From an uncultured Ruminococcus sp. (GTDB lineage: Bacteria; Bacillota; Clostridia; Oscillospirales; Ruminococcaceae), in contig CADAES010000001.1 of NCBI GenBank assembly GCA_902786975.1, positions 62,001-126,000 on the forward strand: a DNA stretch of 64,000 nt, in the 5' to 3' direction. The notes below the pieces were generated by a model. It was not told the DNA's origin and searched no databases. It worked only from the letters and a program-made list of their open reading frames with translations. The translations under genes were made by a program, and so were the position numbers. Shown in pieces: positions 7,954 to 16,215 of this stretch (positions within the stretch are counted from its first letter, which is position 1; every line of letters starts with the position of its first letter).

Positions 7954-9282
7954 TTATGGCTTCGGATTTCCGCAGTTTCCGCAGAACTTACCGTCATTTT
8001 CCTGTCCGCAGGAGCAGGTCCACTTGCCGTTGTCTGCCGGCTTAGGCTTTCCGCAGCCCTGACAGAAGTTGCCTGTGTTTCCGCTCTGGTTGCACTCAGG
8101 ACAGGTCCAGCCGTTTGACTGTGGTGCCGGCTTAGGCTTTCCGCAGCCCTGACAGAAGTTGCCTGTATTTCCGCCCTGATTACACTCAGGACAAGTCCAG
8201 CCTGCTGCTGCCTGCTGTGCTGCCTGCTGCTGAGCTGCCTGCTGTGCAGCCTGCTGTTGCTGCTGCATTTGCTGTTGCTGCTGCATCTGCATAGCGTTGT
8301 TCTGGCTGAAGCCGCCTGCAAGGCCGCCTGCCATATTGCCTGCCATGCCCATTCCCATAAATGCGTTCATAGCGCCGTTCTCATTAGAGCCGGCAGCCTC
8401 AAAGCCTCTTGCGATAGCGCCCTGGAGGTAGCCCTCACGAACGGTAGCATCCTGGAGCATAGCACCCTGATTACGCATATTAAGAAGCTTCTTGGATTCC
8501 TCGCTGTACGACATATCGCCCACAGCAGCCCTTACTATGATCATACCACGGTTCTGAGTCCATTCTTCATCGAGAATGTTGCTCATATATTTACCCAGCT
8601 CAACAGCCTTGCTTCTGACGAAGGAGATCCTCTCTCCGTCGGCAGACATCTGGTTCAGAGCAGAGCCGAAAGCCTCGAGGAACTCATCGAGGAACTGCTC
8701 GCTGATACTGTCGAACTCTAACTGAGCCTGGTTTCTCGGAACAACGTTCTGATAGAACAGGATCGGGTCAATGATCTTGATGGAATATGTACCGTTAGCT
8801 CTGATCTCAAGCTCGGCATTATAGAATGTATCGAAGTAGTTTACAGGGTTTCTTGTACCGAATCTGTTGCCCTTTATCTCCTGAAGGTTGATAAAGTACA
8901 CCTTCTGGGTGGTCGGGTTGCTTCCGCCGTACTTGAAACGAGCAAACGATTCCTTGATGGATTTGCCTATCTCACCCTGACCGCTGAAGATCGATGGCTG
9001 AGCAGAGTTGTCTACCTTGTAGTAGCCCGGCTCGTCGGTGTAACCAACGATCTTACCGCCGTCTACGAGAAGCATTGCCTGATTGTCGTAAACGTGGATG
9101 ATAGAACCGTTGGAGATAACGTCACGGGTACCCTTGGTGTTGGAAGATCTCTCTCCCTTTCTTACCTGTACGCCCGGGGTGCAGACCGTGTGCTCTCCCA
9201 TATTGGCTGGCTCGATGACTTCAAGCCAGGTGTCGGCAAGTCCGCCGCCGACAGATCCTACAAGTGCCTTAATAAGTCCCAT
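7954..9282 (-). CDS. SPFH-domain protein with C-terminal zinc ribbons (YdjI-like)
   Basis: An SPFH/band-7-like domain occupies about residues 30-270 (TPGVQVRKGERSSN, then GERISFVRSKAVELGKYM). A Met/Gln/Ala-rich low-complexity stretch (about 325-360) follows, and the C-terminus holds three zinc-ribbon repeats of about 24 residues (WTCPECNQ..NFCQGCGKPKP twice, then WTCSCGQ..FCGNCGNPKP). B. subtilis YdjI has a similar layout and is tied to membrane microdomain and stress functions. The ATG at 9282 is preferred because AGGAGG lies 7 bp before it; an upstream in-frame start would overlap the previous gene. It is the second gene of a four-gene minus-strand unit. Confidence 0.85.
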   Translation of the reverse strand: MGLIKALVGSVGGGLADTWLEVIEPANMGEHTVCTPGVQVRKGERSSNTKGTRDVISNGSIIHVYDNQAMLLVDGGKIVGYTDEPGYYKVDNSAQPSIFSGQGEIGKSIKESFARFKYGGSNPTTQKVYFINLQEIKGNRFGTRNPVNYFDTFYNAELEIRANGTYSIKIIDPILFYQNVVPRNQAQLEFDSISEQFLDEFLEAFGSALNQMSADGERISFVRSKAVELGKYMSNILDEEWTQNRGMIIVRAAVGDMSYSEESKKLLNMRNQGAMLQDATVREGYLQGAIARGFEAAGSNENGAMNAFMGMGMAGNMAGGLAGGFSQNNAMQMQQQQQMQQQQQAAQQAAQQQAAQQAAAGWTCPECNQGGNTGNFCQGCGKPKPAPQSNGWTCPECNQSGNTGNFCQGCGKPKPADNGKWTCSCGQENDGKFCGNCGNPKP

Positions 9283-9293
9283 AGTAAGTCCTC

Positions 9294-10058
9294 CTATACT
9301 TTTGTGAAGTTGTTTATTGACCAAACAAGTACATTGATCTGCATAAGTGCCGATCCGCAGTATTCACAATGCTTTGCTCCGAGCACTGTTACAGGTGCAC
9401 CGCAGTTCGGACAGTGACTGCCGATAGAATCGTTGCCATGTCCGATCTTTTCCATTTTGGTCTTGTCCTGGATGTAGATAAGCTCGACGTTGTACCTTTC
9501 CTGTTCCTTAACGCCTTCCTTACCTTTTATCAGCTTTCCGTCGGACTTTCTTTTGACCGTGTGGAAATATTCAAGAGCACTCTGCAAGGTGATCCTGCAA
9601 ATACCCGCTCGTTTGGTATACGAATTGATCTCGGTCTGATGTATCACGCAGTTGGAGTAGTCCTCGTCCCACTCGTTGGCCTGATTCATCTCTATAATTG
9701 ACCTGACCTTGGTTTTGAACTCCTCGCTTGCGTCCTGTATCAAGCCGGTGTTGTCGTTGGATATCGCCGCAAGTGCCGAAAGAAGCGCATGCTCTGCCTT
9801 GATCTTGAACTGATCGTAGCTGAATTCGGGAAAGTCGCGCATTATCTGCGGCAGATAGGTCTTGGTCATCGAGTTGACCGATTTATGTTCGTCCTGAGCC
9901 GTTTTCTGGCTTTGATTTATCGCATCAATGATGTTATCGGTCCCGTACATCTCCCTTGCCACTTTTTTCAGACCTCTCCTGATATAGAAGAAGATGATTA
10001 TCGCTGTGAGAAGAATGATGCCGATCAGACCGAGAAATATATATCCCAGTATCTTCAA
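9294..10058 (-). CDS. Membrane-anchored Tim44-like protein with zinc ribbon
   Basis: One N-terminal transmembrane helix (about residues 3-27) is followed by a helical linker and a domain at about 75-200 whose start (DFPEFSYDQFKIKAEHALLSALAAIS) resembles bacterial Tim44-like domains. A C-terminal zinc ribbon (CPNCGAPVTVLGAKHCEYCGSAL) matches the theme of the next two genes. The start has AAGGAG about 7 bp upstream. As first gene of the SPFH/zinc-ribbon/TPM operon it probably serves a shared membrane-linked function; the Tim44 assignment is from pattern only and needs a profile search. The gene ends 11 bp before the SPFH start. Confidence 0.68.
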   Translation of the reverse strand: MKILGYIFLGLIGIILLTAIIIFFYIRRGLKKVAREMYGTDNIIDAINQSQKTAQDEHKSVNSMTKTYLPQIMRDFPEFSYDQFKIKAEHALLSALAAISNDNTGLIQDASEEFKTKVRSIIEMNQANEWDEDYSNCVIHQTEINSYTKRAGICRITLQSALEYFHTVKRKSDGKLIKGKEGVKEQERYNVELIYIQDKTKMEKIGHGNDSIGSHCPNCGAPVTVLGAKHCEYCGSALMQINVLVWSINNFTKV

Positions 10059-10126
10059 ATCCTTACTCTCCTTAAAGAGCTACAGCTCATGTGTTATCTC
10101 AAAAAATATACACAATACTATAAATA

Positions 10127-10154
10127 ATTATACTGATTTTCGCTGTAAAGTCAA
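10127..10154 (-). promoter_or_regulatory. Promoter of the SPFH/zinc-ribbon operon
   Basis: Minus-strand TTGACT and TATAAT with a 16-bp spacer, about 70 bp before the first gene of the four-gene unit. Confidence 0.65.
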
Positions 10155-10274
10155 GCCTTTGTTCAAAAATTTTCGGCTAATTTGTCACAATTACTAAATT
10201 TGCGGATAACTTTTTTTAATACTCAACTCAAAGTATGGCGGAGCATAGCTTTGGCTTTGGATCTCCCTGCACGC

Positions 10275-10306
10275 AAAAAAGCCGCCTGAGTAAACAGACG
10301 GCTTTT
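10275..10306 (-). terminator. Terminator of the hydrogenase operon
   Basis: On the minus strand AAAAGCCGTCTG pairs with CAGGCGGCTTTT (one mismatch) and runs into a T6 tract. It lies 20 bp after the hndD stop. The rest of 10059-10326 holds only this and the opposite operon's promoter. Confidence 0.85.
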
Positions 10307-10326
10307 AAAAGCTATTATTTTACAGC

Positions 10327-12075
10327 TTAGTGATGGCCACGCTTAACATAAGTAGTATGCAGCAGGTGGTGAGCCTTCTCCTTGCCCGGAGCCTCGAAGT
10401 ACTCGTCATAGAGCAGCTTCATAACAGGGCTCTCGTGAGACTTTCTCAGCTCGTTAGCTTCGTCGGAGCTGTACAGAGCAGAAGCTCTGATAGTCTTGTA
10501 ATCAACATAGTTGCGAACGCTGTCGCTTGTAACAGGCTGTCCGCCGCCGTTGATGCAGCCGCCGGGGCAAGCCATTATCTCAACGAAGTGATAATTCTTC
10601 TCGCCGCTCTTTACCTGCTCAACGATCTTTCTTGCATTTGCAAGACCGGAAGCAACAGCAACGTTCAGCTCAACGCCGCCAACCTTGTAGGTAGCTTCCT
10701 TGATGCCCTGAGTACCACGAACCTCCTTGAACTCAACAGCCTTGCATGTGCCGTCGAGAGTAGCAGCAGCGGTTCTGAGAGCAGCCTCCATAACACCGCC
10801 TGTTGCGCCGAAGATAACGCCTGCGCCCGTAGCGATCTCGAAAGGCTGGTCGAACTTCTCGTCCTCGAGGTCAACAAAGTCGATACCAGCGGACTTGATC
10901 ATTCTGCCAAGCTCACGGGTTGTGAGTGCTACGTCAACGTCGTCAAAGTCGCTTGTTCTCTGTTCTTCTCTTGTTACCTCAAACTTCTTTGCAGTACAAG
11001 GGATAACGCTGACAACAAACAGGTTCTTGGGATCTATGCCGTTCTTCTCGCAGTAGTAGCTCTTGAGAACAGCGCCGAACATCTGCTGAGGCGATTTGCA
11101 TGTAGACAGATGATCGAGGAACTCTGGGTAGTAGTGCTCGCAGAACTTGATCCAGCCCGGGCAGCAGGAAGTGAACATAGGAAGTGTCTTACCGCCCTTG
11201 ATGCGCTCGATAAGCTCGTTAGCCTCCTCCATGATAGTAAGGTCAGCTGTTACGTTCATATCGAATACGCTGTCTGCACCGAGTCTTCTGATAGCAGCAG
11301 CCATTTTGCCTTCAACGTTTGTGCCCATAGGCATATTGAAAGCCTCGCCGAGGGTAGCTCTTACAGCAGGAGCTGTGAAGAATACGACCTTCTTCTCGGG
11401 ATCTGCCAGAGCGTTCCATACCTCGTCCTCGTTGCTCTTTTCACGCAGAGCGCCGACAGGGCAGGCAACGATACACTGACCGCAGCCAACGCACGGAGAT
11501 TCCATAAGGTTCTTGTCAAATGCACAGTCAACGTGTACCTTGAAGCCTCTGTCGATCTTGCCGATAACAGAAACGCTCTGAACGTCCTTGCAGGCAGCGA
11601 TACATCTCATGCACTTAACGCACTTGTTGTTATCTCTGATGAGGTACGGTGAAGAGGTGTCAAGCTCAAACTCGGGGTCGCCCTCGCCTGAGAATCTGTC
11701 CTCGTCAACGTTATAGTCGATAGCGAGCTTCTGAAGCTCACAGTTGTTGTTTCTTACGCAGGAAAGACACTTTTTCTTGTGGTTGGAAAGAAGAAGCTCG
11801 ATAGTTGTCTTTCTTGAAGCTCTTACCTTAGGAGTGTTTGTCTGCACCTCCATACCCTCTGCTACGGGATAAACGCAGGCAGCCACAAGTCCTCTTGCGC
11901 CTGTTGCCTCTACAACGCAGATACGGCAGGCACCGATGCAGTTGATCTCTTTAAGGTAGCACAGTGTAGGGATCTCCACGCCTACGCTCTTTGCAGCCTG
12001 CAGTATAGTAGAGCCGGCAGGAACTTCTGCAGGAATGCCGTTTATTTTAAGATGTACCATCTGTACGTTTTCCAT
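10327..12075 (-). CDS. hndD: [FeFe] hydrogenase catalytic subunit HndD/HydA type
   Basis: 582 residues with the full M3-type layout: N-terminal [2Fe-2S] domain (C39, C50, C53, C67), His-Cys3 [4Fe-4S] site (NHKKKCLSCVRNNNC), two further [4Fe-4S] motifs (CVKCMRCIAACK; CVGCGQCIVACPVG), then the H-cluster domain. L1 is TSCCPGW with C304, L2 is IPCTAKKFE with C360, and L3 is EIMACPGGCINGGGQP. It reduces protons to H2 and, with HndC and HndA, probably couples NADH and ferredoxin oxidation to hydrogen release (electron confurcation). In L2 the usual Met before Pro-Cys is Ile358. Last gene of the operon, 14 bp after hndC. Confidence 0.96.
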   Translation of the reverse strand: MENVQMVHLKINGIPAEVPAGSTILQAAKSVGVEIPTLCYLKEINCIGACRICVVEATGARGLVAACVYPVAEGMEVQTNTPKVRASRKTTIELLLSNHKKKCLSCVRNNNCELQKLAIDYNVDEDRFSGEGDPEFELDTSSPYLIRDNNKCVKCMRCIAACKDVQSVSVIGKIDRGFKVHVDCAFDKNLMESPCVGCGQCIVACPVGALREKSNEDEVWNALADPEKKVVFFTAPAVRATLGEAFNMPMGTNVEGKMAAAIRRLGADSVFDMNVTADLTIMEEANELIERIKGGKTLPMFTSCCPGWIKFCEHYYPEFLDHLSTCKSPQQMFGAVLKSYYCEKNGIDPKNLFVVSVIPCTAKKFEVTREEQRTSDFDDVDVALTTRELGRMIKSAGIDFVDLEDEKFDQPFEIATGAGVIFGATGGVMEAALRTAAATLDGTCKAVEFKEVRGTQGIKEATYKVGGVELNVAVASGLANARKIVEQVKSGEKNYHFVEIMACPGGCINGGGQPVTSDSVRNYVDYKTIRASALYSSDEANELRKSHESPVMKLLYDEYFEAPGKEKAHHLLHTTYVKRGHH

Positions 12076-12089
12076 TAATTAGTCCTCCT

Positions 12090-14003
12090 CTACTTCTTGA
12101 TGATCGCACCGAACTTACAATTCGACATGCAGACTCCACACTTGATACACTTGCTCTGATCGATAGCCATTGCAGGCAGCTTCTTGCCCGGAGCGGTGTA
12201 ATCTGTCTTGCTGATAGCGGAAACAGGGCAGTTTCTTGCACACAGACCGCAGCCGATACACTTGTCCTTCTCGATCTCGTAGCTCAGCAGGCTCTTGCAT
12301 ACGCCTGCAGGGCACTTCTTGTCCTTGATATGAGCTTCGTACTCATCTCTGAACGACTTGAGAGTTGAAAGAACAGGGTTAGGAGCAGACTGACCAAGAG
12401 CACACAGAGAGGAGCTCTTCATGTGGGTTGCAAGCTCTTCGAGCTTGTCGATGTCTTCCATCTCGCCCTTGCCCGATGTGATCTTTTCAAGTATCTGCAG
12501 AAGTCTCTTTGTACCAACACGGCACGGAGTACACTTACCGCAGGACTCGTCAACGGTGAACTCGAGGTAGAACTTGGAGATATCCACCATACAGGTATCC
12601 TCGTCCATAACGATAAGTCCGCCCGAACCCATCATAGAGCCGAGTGCAACGAGGTTATCGTAGTCGATAGGAGTGTCGATATACTTAGCAGGGATACATC
12701 CGCCCGAAGGACCGCCTGTCTGAGCAGCCTTGAACTTCTTTCCGTTAGGAATGCCGCCGCCGATCTCCTCAACGACTTCACGCAGGGTAGTACCCATAGG
12801 TACTTCAACAAGACCTACGTTTGTGATCTTTCCGCCGAGTGCGAATACCTTTGTACCCTTTGAGCCTTCAGTACCCATAGAAGCGTACCAGGCAGCGCCC
12901 TTGCGGATTATCTGGGCTATGTTAGCAAGCGTTTCAACGTTGTTGAGAACGGTCGGCTTGCCGAAGAGTCCCTTAACAGCAGGGAATGGAGGACGTGGAC
13001 GAGGCTCGCCTCTGTGACCCTCGATAGAGGTCATAAGAGCGGTTTCCTCACCGCAAACGAATGCGCCTGCGCCAAGTCTTATCTCGATATCGAAATCAAA
13101 GCCTGTGCCGAAGATGTCCTTTCCGAGCAGACCCCTTTCTCTTGCCTGACCCAGAGCTACGGAGAGTCTGTGAACGGCAACAGGGTACTCTGCACGAACG
13201 TAAACGAAGCCCTTGTGAGCGCCGATAGCGTATGCAGCGATAGCCATAGCCTCGATGATAGCGTGCGGGTCACCCTCAAGAATAGATCTGTCCATGAATG
13301 CGCCCGGGTCGCCCTCGTCAGCGTTGCAGGCAACATACTTAACGTCGCCCTGTGAAGCCTTGGCGAACATCCACTTTCTTCCTGTCGGGAAGCCTGCGCC
13401 GCCTCTGCCTCTGATGCCCGAATCGAGGACTTCCTTGATAACGTCGTCCTGGGACATTGATGTAAGAGCCTTATAAAGAGCCTCATAGCCGTGTGTGCCT
13501 ATGTACTCGTCGATATTCTCCGGGTCGATAACGCCGCAGTTACGCAGAGCGATTCTCTTCTGCTTTCTGTAGAAGTTTGTCTCAGCCAGAGAGATGATAG
13601 AACCGTCCTCGTGAACAGTCTCCTTGTAGAGCAGATCCTTGCAGATGTTGCCCTCTTTGAGGTGCTCCTTAACAACTCTTCTTACGCCTTCCGGTGTAGC
13701 CTGAGCGTAGAATGTGCCCTCGGGGTAAACTATCATGATAGGACCAAGTGAGCAAAGACCGAAGCAGCCGGTTCTGACTACGAGGACCTCGTTCTCGATG
13801 CCCTGAATCTTCAGCTCGTCTTCAAGAGCAGCAAGTACCTTCCTGCTTCCCGATGACTGACAGCCTGTACCGCCGCAAACGAGTACCTGCTTGCGATAGC
13901 CGGTCTTTTCAGCCAGCTTTTCAGCCTCCGAAGCGATTATACGTCTGACCTTGATGATATCAGAGTTAGCTTCTCTGATCTGATTAAGTTCCTGTATTGT
14001 CAT
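12090..14003 (-). CDS. hndC: NADH-binding flavoprotein subunit of bifurcating hydrogenase (HndC/HydB)
   Basis: 637 residues, NuoF-like. Order: N-terminal thioredoxin-like [2Fe-2S] domain (CGGTGCQSSGS and RTGCFGLCSLGP), NADH/FMN Rossmann-like core with GRGGAGFPTGRKW, GAGAFVCGEETALM and PRPPFPA, SLBB domain, [4Fe-4S] site ESCGKCTPCRVGT plus the later Cys, and a C-terminal two-cluster ferredoxin domain (CIGCGLCARNCP; CIKCGVCMSNC). It takes electrons from NADH through FMN and passes them to the hydrogenase subunit; the flavin is the likely bifurcation centre in this family. Its start overlaps the hndA stop by one base (TAATG), a sign of coupled translation. Confidence 0.96.
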   Translation of the reverse strand: MTIQELNQIREANSDIIKVRRIIASEAEKLAEKTGYRKQVLVCGGTGCQSSGSRKVLAALEDELKIQGIENEVLVVRTGCFGLCSLGPIMIVYPEGTFYAQATPEGVRRVVKEHLKEGNICKDLLYKETVHEDGSIISLAETNFYRKQKRIALRNCGVIDPENIDEYIGTHGYEALYKALTSMSQDDVIKEVLDSGIRGRGGAGFPTGRKWMFAKASQGDVKYVACNADEGDPGAFMDRSILEGDPHAIIEAMAIAAYAIGAHKGFVYVRAEYPVAVHRLSVALGQARERGLLGKDIFGTGFDFDIEIRLGAGAFVCGEETALMTSIEGHRGEPRPRPPFPAVKGLFGKPTVLNNVETLANIAQIIRKGAAWYASMGTEGSKGTKVFALGGKITNVGLVEVPMGTTLREVVEEIGGGIPNGKKFKAAQTGGPSGGCIPAKYIDTPIDYDNLVALGSMMGSGGLIVMDEDTCMVDISKFYLEFTVDESCGKCTPCRVGTKRLLQILEKITSGKGEMEDIDKLEELATHMKSSSLCALGQSAPNPVLSTLKSFRDEYEAHIKDKKCPAGVCKSLLSYEIEKDKCIGCGLCARNCPVSAISKTDYTAPGKKLPAMAIDQSKCIKCGVCMSNCKFGAIIKK

Positions 14004-14515
14004 TACTTATCGGCACCTCCTTCGGTTTTGTAAGAGTCAAGTATCTTCTTGACCTGATCCGGAACGAGCTTGCCGTAAACTTCCTCATCGATAGTCATTA
14101 CAGGAGCAAGACCGCATGCGCCTACGCATCTGCACGAATCAATGGAGAACAGTCCGTCTGCGGTACACTCACCGCTTTTGATGCCAAGCTGGTTCTCAAC
14201 TGCCTCAAGGATCTTTGCAGAGCCTTTAACATAGCAGGCAGTACCGAGGCAAACGCTTATCTTGTGCTTGCCCTTTGGTGTGAGCGAGAACTGTGAGTAG
14301 AATGTTGCAACACCGTACACCTCAGAGAGAGAAACTCCCAGTCCGTCAGCTACCATCTGCTGTACCTCCAGAGGCAGATAGCCGTAGATGCCCTGTGCCT
14401 CCTGAAGAACAGGCATAAGTCCTCCGGGCTGATCCAGATGCTTAGCGATGACTTCCTTCAGCGCAGCTTCCTGCTCGGCAGTACCCTTAAATTCGTTCAG
14501 GGTTTTTTCCGTCAT
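14003..14515 (-). CDS. hndA: NuoE-like [2Fe-2S] subunit of bifurcating hydrogenase (HndA/HydC)
   Basis: 170 residues with the NuoE thioredoxin-like fold: a helical N-terminal half (GGLMPVLQEAQGIYGYLP, VYGVATFYSQF) and four cysteines for one [2Fe-2S] cluster (CLGTAC and CRCVGAC). It is the small electron-transfer subunit of the HydABC/Hnd complex. It is the first gene of a three-gene operon; no separate HndB-like small subunit is present, so the complex matches the trimeric Thermotoga/Moorella type. A good ribosome binding site (GAGGTT) lies 6-7 bp upstream, behind a structured leader of about 100 nt. Confidence 0.95.
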   Translation of the reverse strand: MTEKTLNEFKGTAEQEAALKEVIAKHLDQPGGLMPVLQEAQGIYGYLPLEVQQMVADGLGVSLSEVYGVATFYSQFSLTPKGKHKISVCLGTACYVKGSAKILEAVENQLGIKSGECTADGLFSIDSCRCVGACGLAPVMTIDEEVYGKLVPDQVKKILDSYKTEGGADK

Positions 14516-14578
14516 AAAATAACCTCCTCAAATTTTTTTGCCATAGCTGTAAAATATAAAAATAGCAAATGCACAAAA

Positions 14579-14616
14579 CATGGCACAGCGGGGCAGACAT
14601 ACCCCAATATGCCATG
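14579..14616 (-). promoter_or_regulatory. Stem-loop at the predicted 5' end of the hnd transcript
   Basis: CATGGCA/TGCCATG outer stem and CCCC/GGGG inner stem form a hairpin whose first base lies at the predicted transcription start of the hnd promoter. It could protect the 5' end of the long mRNA or act in regulation. Confidence 0.55.
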
Positions 14617-14621
14617 CTTTG

Positions 14622-14650
14622 ATTATACAACAACACTATTTAAAATGCAA
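14622..14650 (-). promoter_or_regulatory. Promoter of the hnd hydrogenase operon
   Basis: Minus-strand TTGCAT and a perfect TATAAT with a 17-bp spacer, about 107 bp before the hndA start codon. No clear operator dyad (Rex-like or other) overlaps it. Confidence 0.75.
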
Positions 14651-15124
14651 GCAAAAACCTTGATTTTCCACCCGTTCTGTCCGATATCGGCTTGCGAAAC
14701 CCCGTTTTCGTTAAACGTTCACCGCTGGTTTAAATTTTGTGATATTCGTGCATAACCCGCGCTGTTAATAGTGCATATTACACAATACAAAACCGACTTT
14801 TCCGTTATCTTCCGTTTAGCTATCAAAACGAAATTGATATTCAAATCGAAACTTTCGTAAAGCGTTACAGCATACCGATTTTGTAGGAAATAAAAATTCT
14901 ACTATTTTCATAAAAGAATAACCCGATTTTAAGGTATTTTTACATACAATAAAGAGCTAAAAATGTAAATATGTAGCGATTGTATTCAAAAAATGCGAAA
15001 CGCCGCCGTTTTCGTTCAGTTTTCTAAACCAAGCGGCGCTCGTTGTTGTTATACACTAACCTGAAACAGTGCGCAGATACGCCGTTTTCAAGCCTCAGTT
15101 CAGAATTTCTAAACCGATATGACA
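14651..15124. other. AT-rich non-coding stretch between hnd and the kinase-like gene
   Basis: No credible gene is seen on either strand. Near 15003-15042 a loose inverted repeat (CGCCGCC and GCGGCG about 35 bp apart) occurs. Otherwise the stretch is AT-rich; the short frames in it lack ribosome binding sites. Confidence 0.5.
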
Positions 15125-15157
15125 CGAAAACGAGCCGACATAAGCCGACTCGTTTCG
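15125..15157 (-). terminator. Terminator of the cytidylate-kinase-like gene
   Basis: Minus-strand CGAAACGAG and CTCGTTTTCG flank an inner CGGCTTATGTCGG; a short T-run forms the 3' arm. It lies about 35 bp after the stop. Confidence 0.65.
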
Positions 15158-15190
15158 TAGTAAGGAAAGTAAAATGAATTAAAAATGGAA

Positions 15191-15823
15191 TTAGTCCTGT
15201 TCAGATGCGCAGTTCTTTATGGCTATGTACGATGCCATTATCTCCACTGCGCCGTCGATGCCTGTCCTTGATGTGTTGATGCACATATCAAAGTTCCTTG
15301 CCTCGCCCCATTTCATATCGGTATAATAATTATAGTACGAGGCACGGCGCTTGTCTGTCTTCTTGATGAAATCCTCGACCTTGTTCTTCTCAATATCGTA
15401 ACGCTCGAGGATACGTCTTTTCTTTTCGGCAGTGTTGCCGGTGATGAAAAAATTGATGACGTTCTTCTCGTTTTTGAGAACATAGTCCGCACAGCGCCCG
15501 ACGATAACGCACGGGCCCTGCTTTGCAATGCTCTTTATCGTATCGAACTGAGCAAGAAAGATCTTCTGATTCAGCGGCATCTCAGGCTCTATCCTTCCGT
15601 CGGGAGAGGTAGGGTAGCTGCCCATTACCAGTGAATACAGGAAGCTGTTTGTGTAAGCCTCATCGTTTCGGTCGAAAAGCTCACGGCAGATGCCGCTTTC
15701 CTTCGACGCTATCTCAAGAAGCTCTTTGTCGTAGAAGGGTATACCCAGCTTTTCGGAAAGCTTCTTGCCTACTTCCCGACCGCCGCTGCCGAATTCACGG
15801 CTGATGGTGATAACATGGTCCAT
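15191..15823 (-). CDS. Cytidylate kinase-like family protein
   Basis: 210 residues. The N-terminus HVITISREFGSGGREVGKKLSEKLGIPFYD is the P-loop-like signature of the cytidylate-kinase-like family (AAA_26), with Gly-Ser-Gly-Gly for phosphate binding; IVGRCADYVL and the RRASYYNYYT segment with nearby Arg/Lys are typical. These proteins are widespread in Clostridia beside true Cmk but their substrate is unknown. I chose the ATG at 15823 because AAGGAG lies 7 bp upstream; a TTG two codons earlier is unlikely. A TATAAT on the minus strand at 15865-15870 is a plausible -10 box, with no clear -35. Monocistronic. Confidence 0.85.
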   Translation of the reverse strand: MDHVITISREFGSGGREVGKKLSEKLGIPFYDKELLEIASKESGICRELFDRNDEAYTNSFLYSLVMGSYPTSPDGRIEPEMPLNQKIFLAQFDTIKSIAKQGPCVIVGRCADYVLKNEKNVINFFITGNTAEKKRRILERYDIEKNKVEDFIKKTDKRRASYYNYYTDMKWGEARNFDMCINTSRTGIDGAVEIMASYIAIKNCASEQD

Positions 15824-16068
15824 AAACAAGCTCCTTTCCGCACCATACCGGTTGCTGTAAATGTATTATACCACATTTCAAACCGTTTGTACACAATTTC
15901 GTCGCAAATTCTTTCACAAATTTTCACACCGTATTTTGTACACTTTGACAATACGACAATTTATACAACCTTGATAGTTGTTTATTTTGACAAAATATAA
16001 GATGATCGCGTTCACAGGCTTTGGTCGTGCCGGTGTCTGATCAATGACAGCTATATCTATATTATATT

Positions 16069-16196
16069 GGGGTAAACCCTTTTGAGAATAATCTTTTCTT
16101 AGGTTTTTAGGACTCTTACACAGTTTCGGCGGCTGCGGAGTAAAACTCCATAGCCGCCGAAATACTATAAAAGGTTTCTGAAAAAGGGTTTTCCCC
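16069..16196. repeat. Large nested inverted-repeat element
   Basis: An outer 15-bp pair (GGGGTAAACCCTTTT at 16069-16083 and AAAAGGGTTTTCCCC at 16182-16196, one mismatch) encloses an inner hairpin at 16124-16162 with an 11-bp arm (TTTCGGCGGCT/AGCCGCCGAAA) plus a GGAGT/ACTCC extension. No T-run follows either strand. It fills most of the gap between the kinase-like gene and metY, where I see no gene; it could be a small mobile palindromic repeat or a structured RNA. Confidence 0.65.
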
Positions 16197-16215
16197 CGAT
16201 AAAACACCAACAAAA

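Noticed and set aside
10330..11652. Long open frame (440 codons) on the plus strand, antisense to the hydrogenase gene
   Set aside because: Lies wholly inside the intact hndD gene; no ribosome site, composition of a shadow frame from codon bias.
15914..16213. 99-codon frame between the kinase-like gene and metY
   Set aside because: It runs across the nested inverted repeat, has low-complexity translation and no ribosome site.
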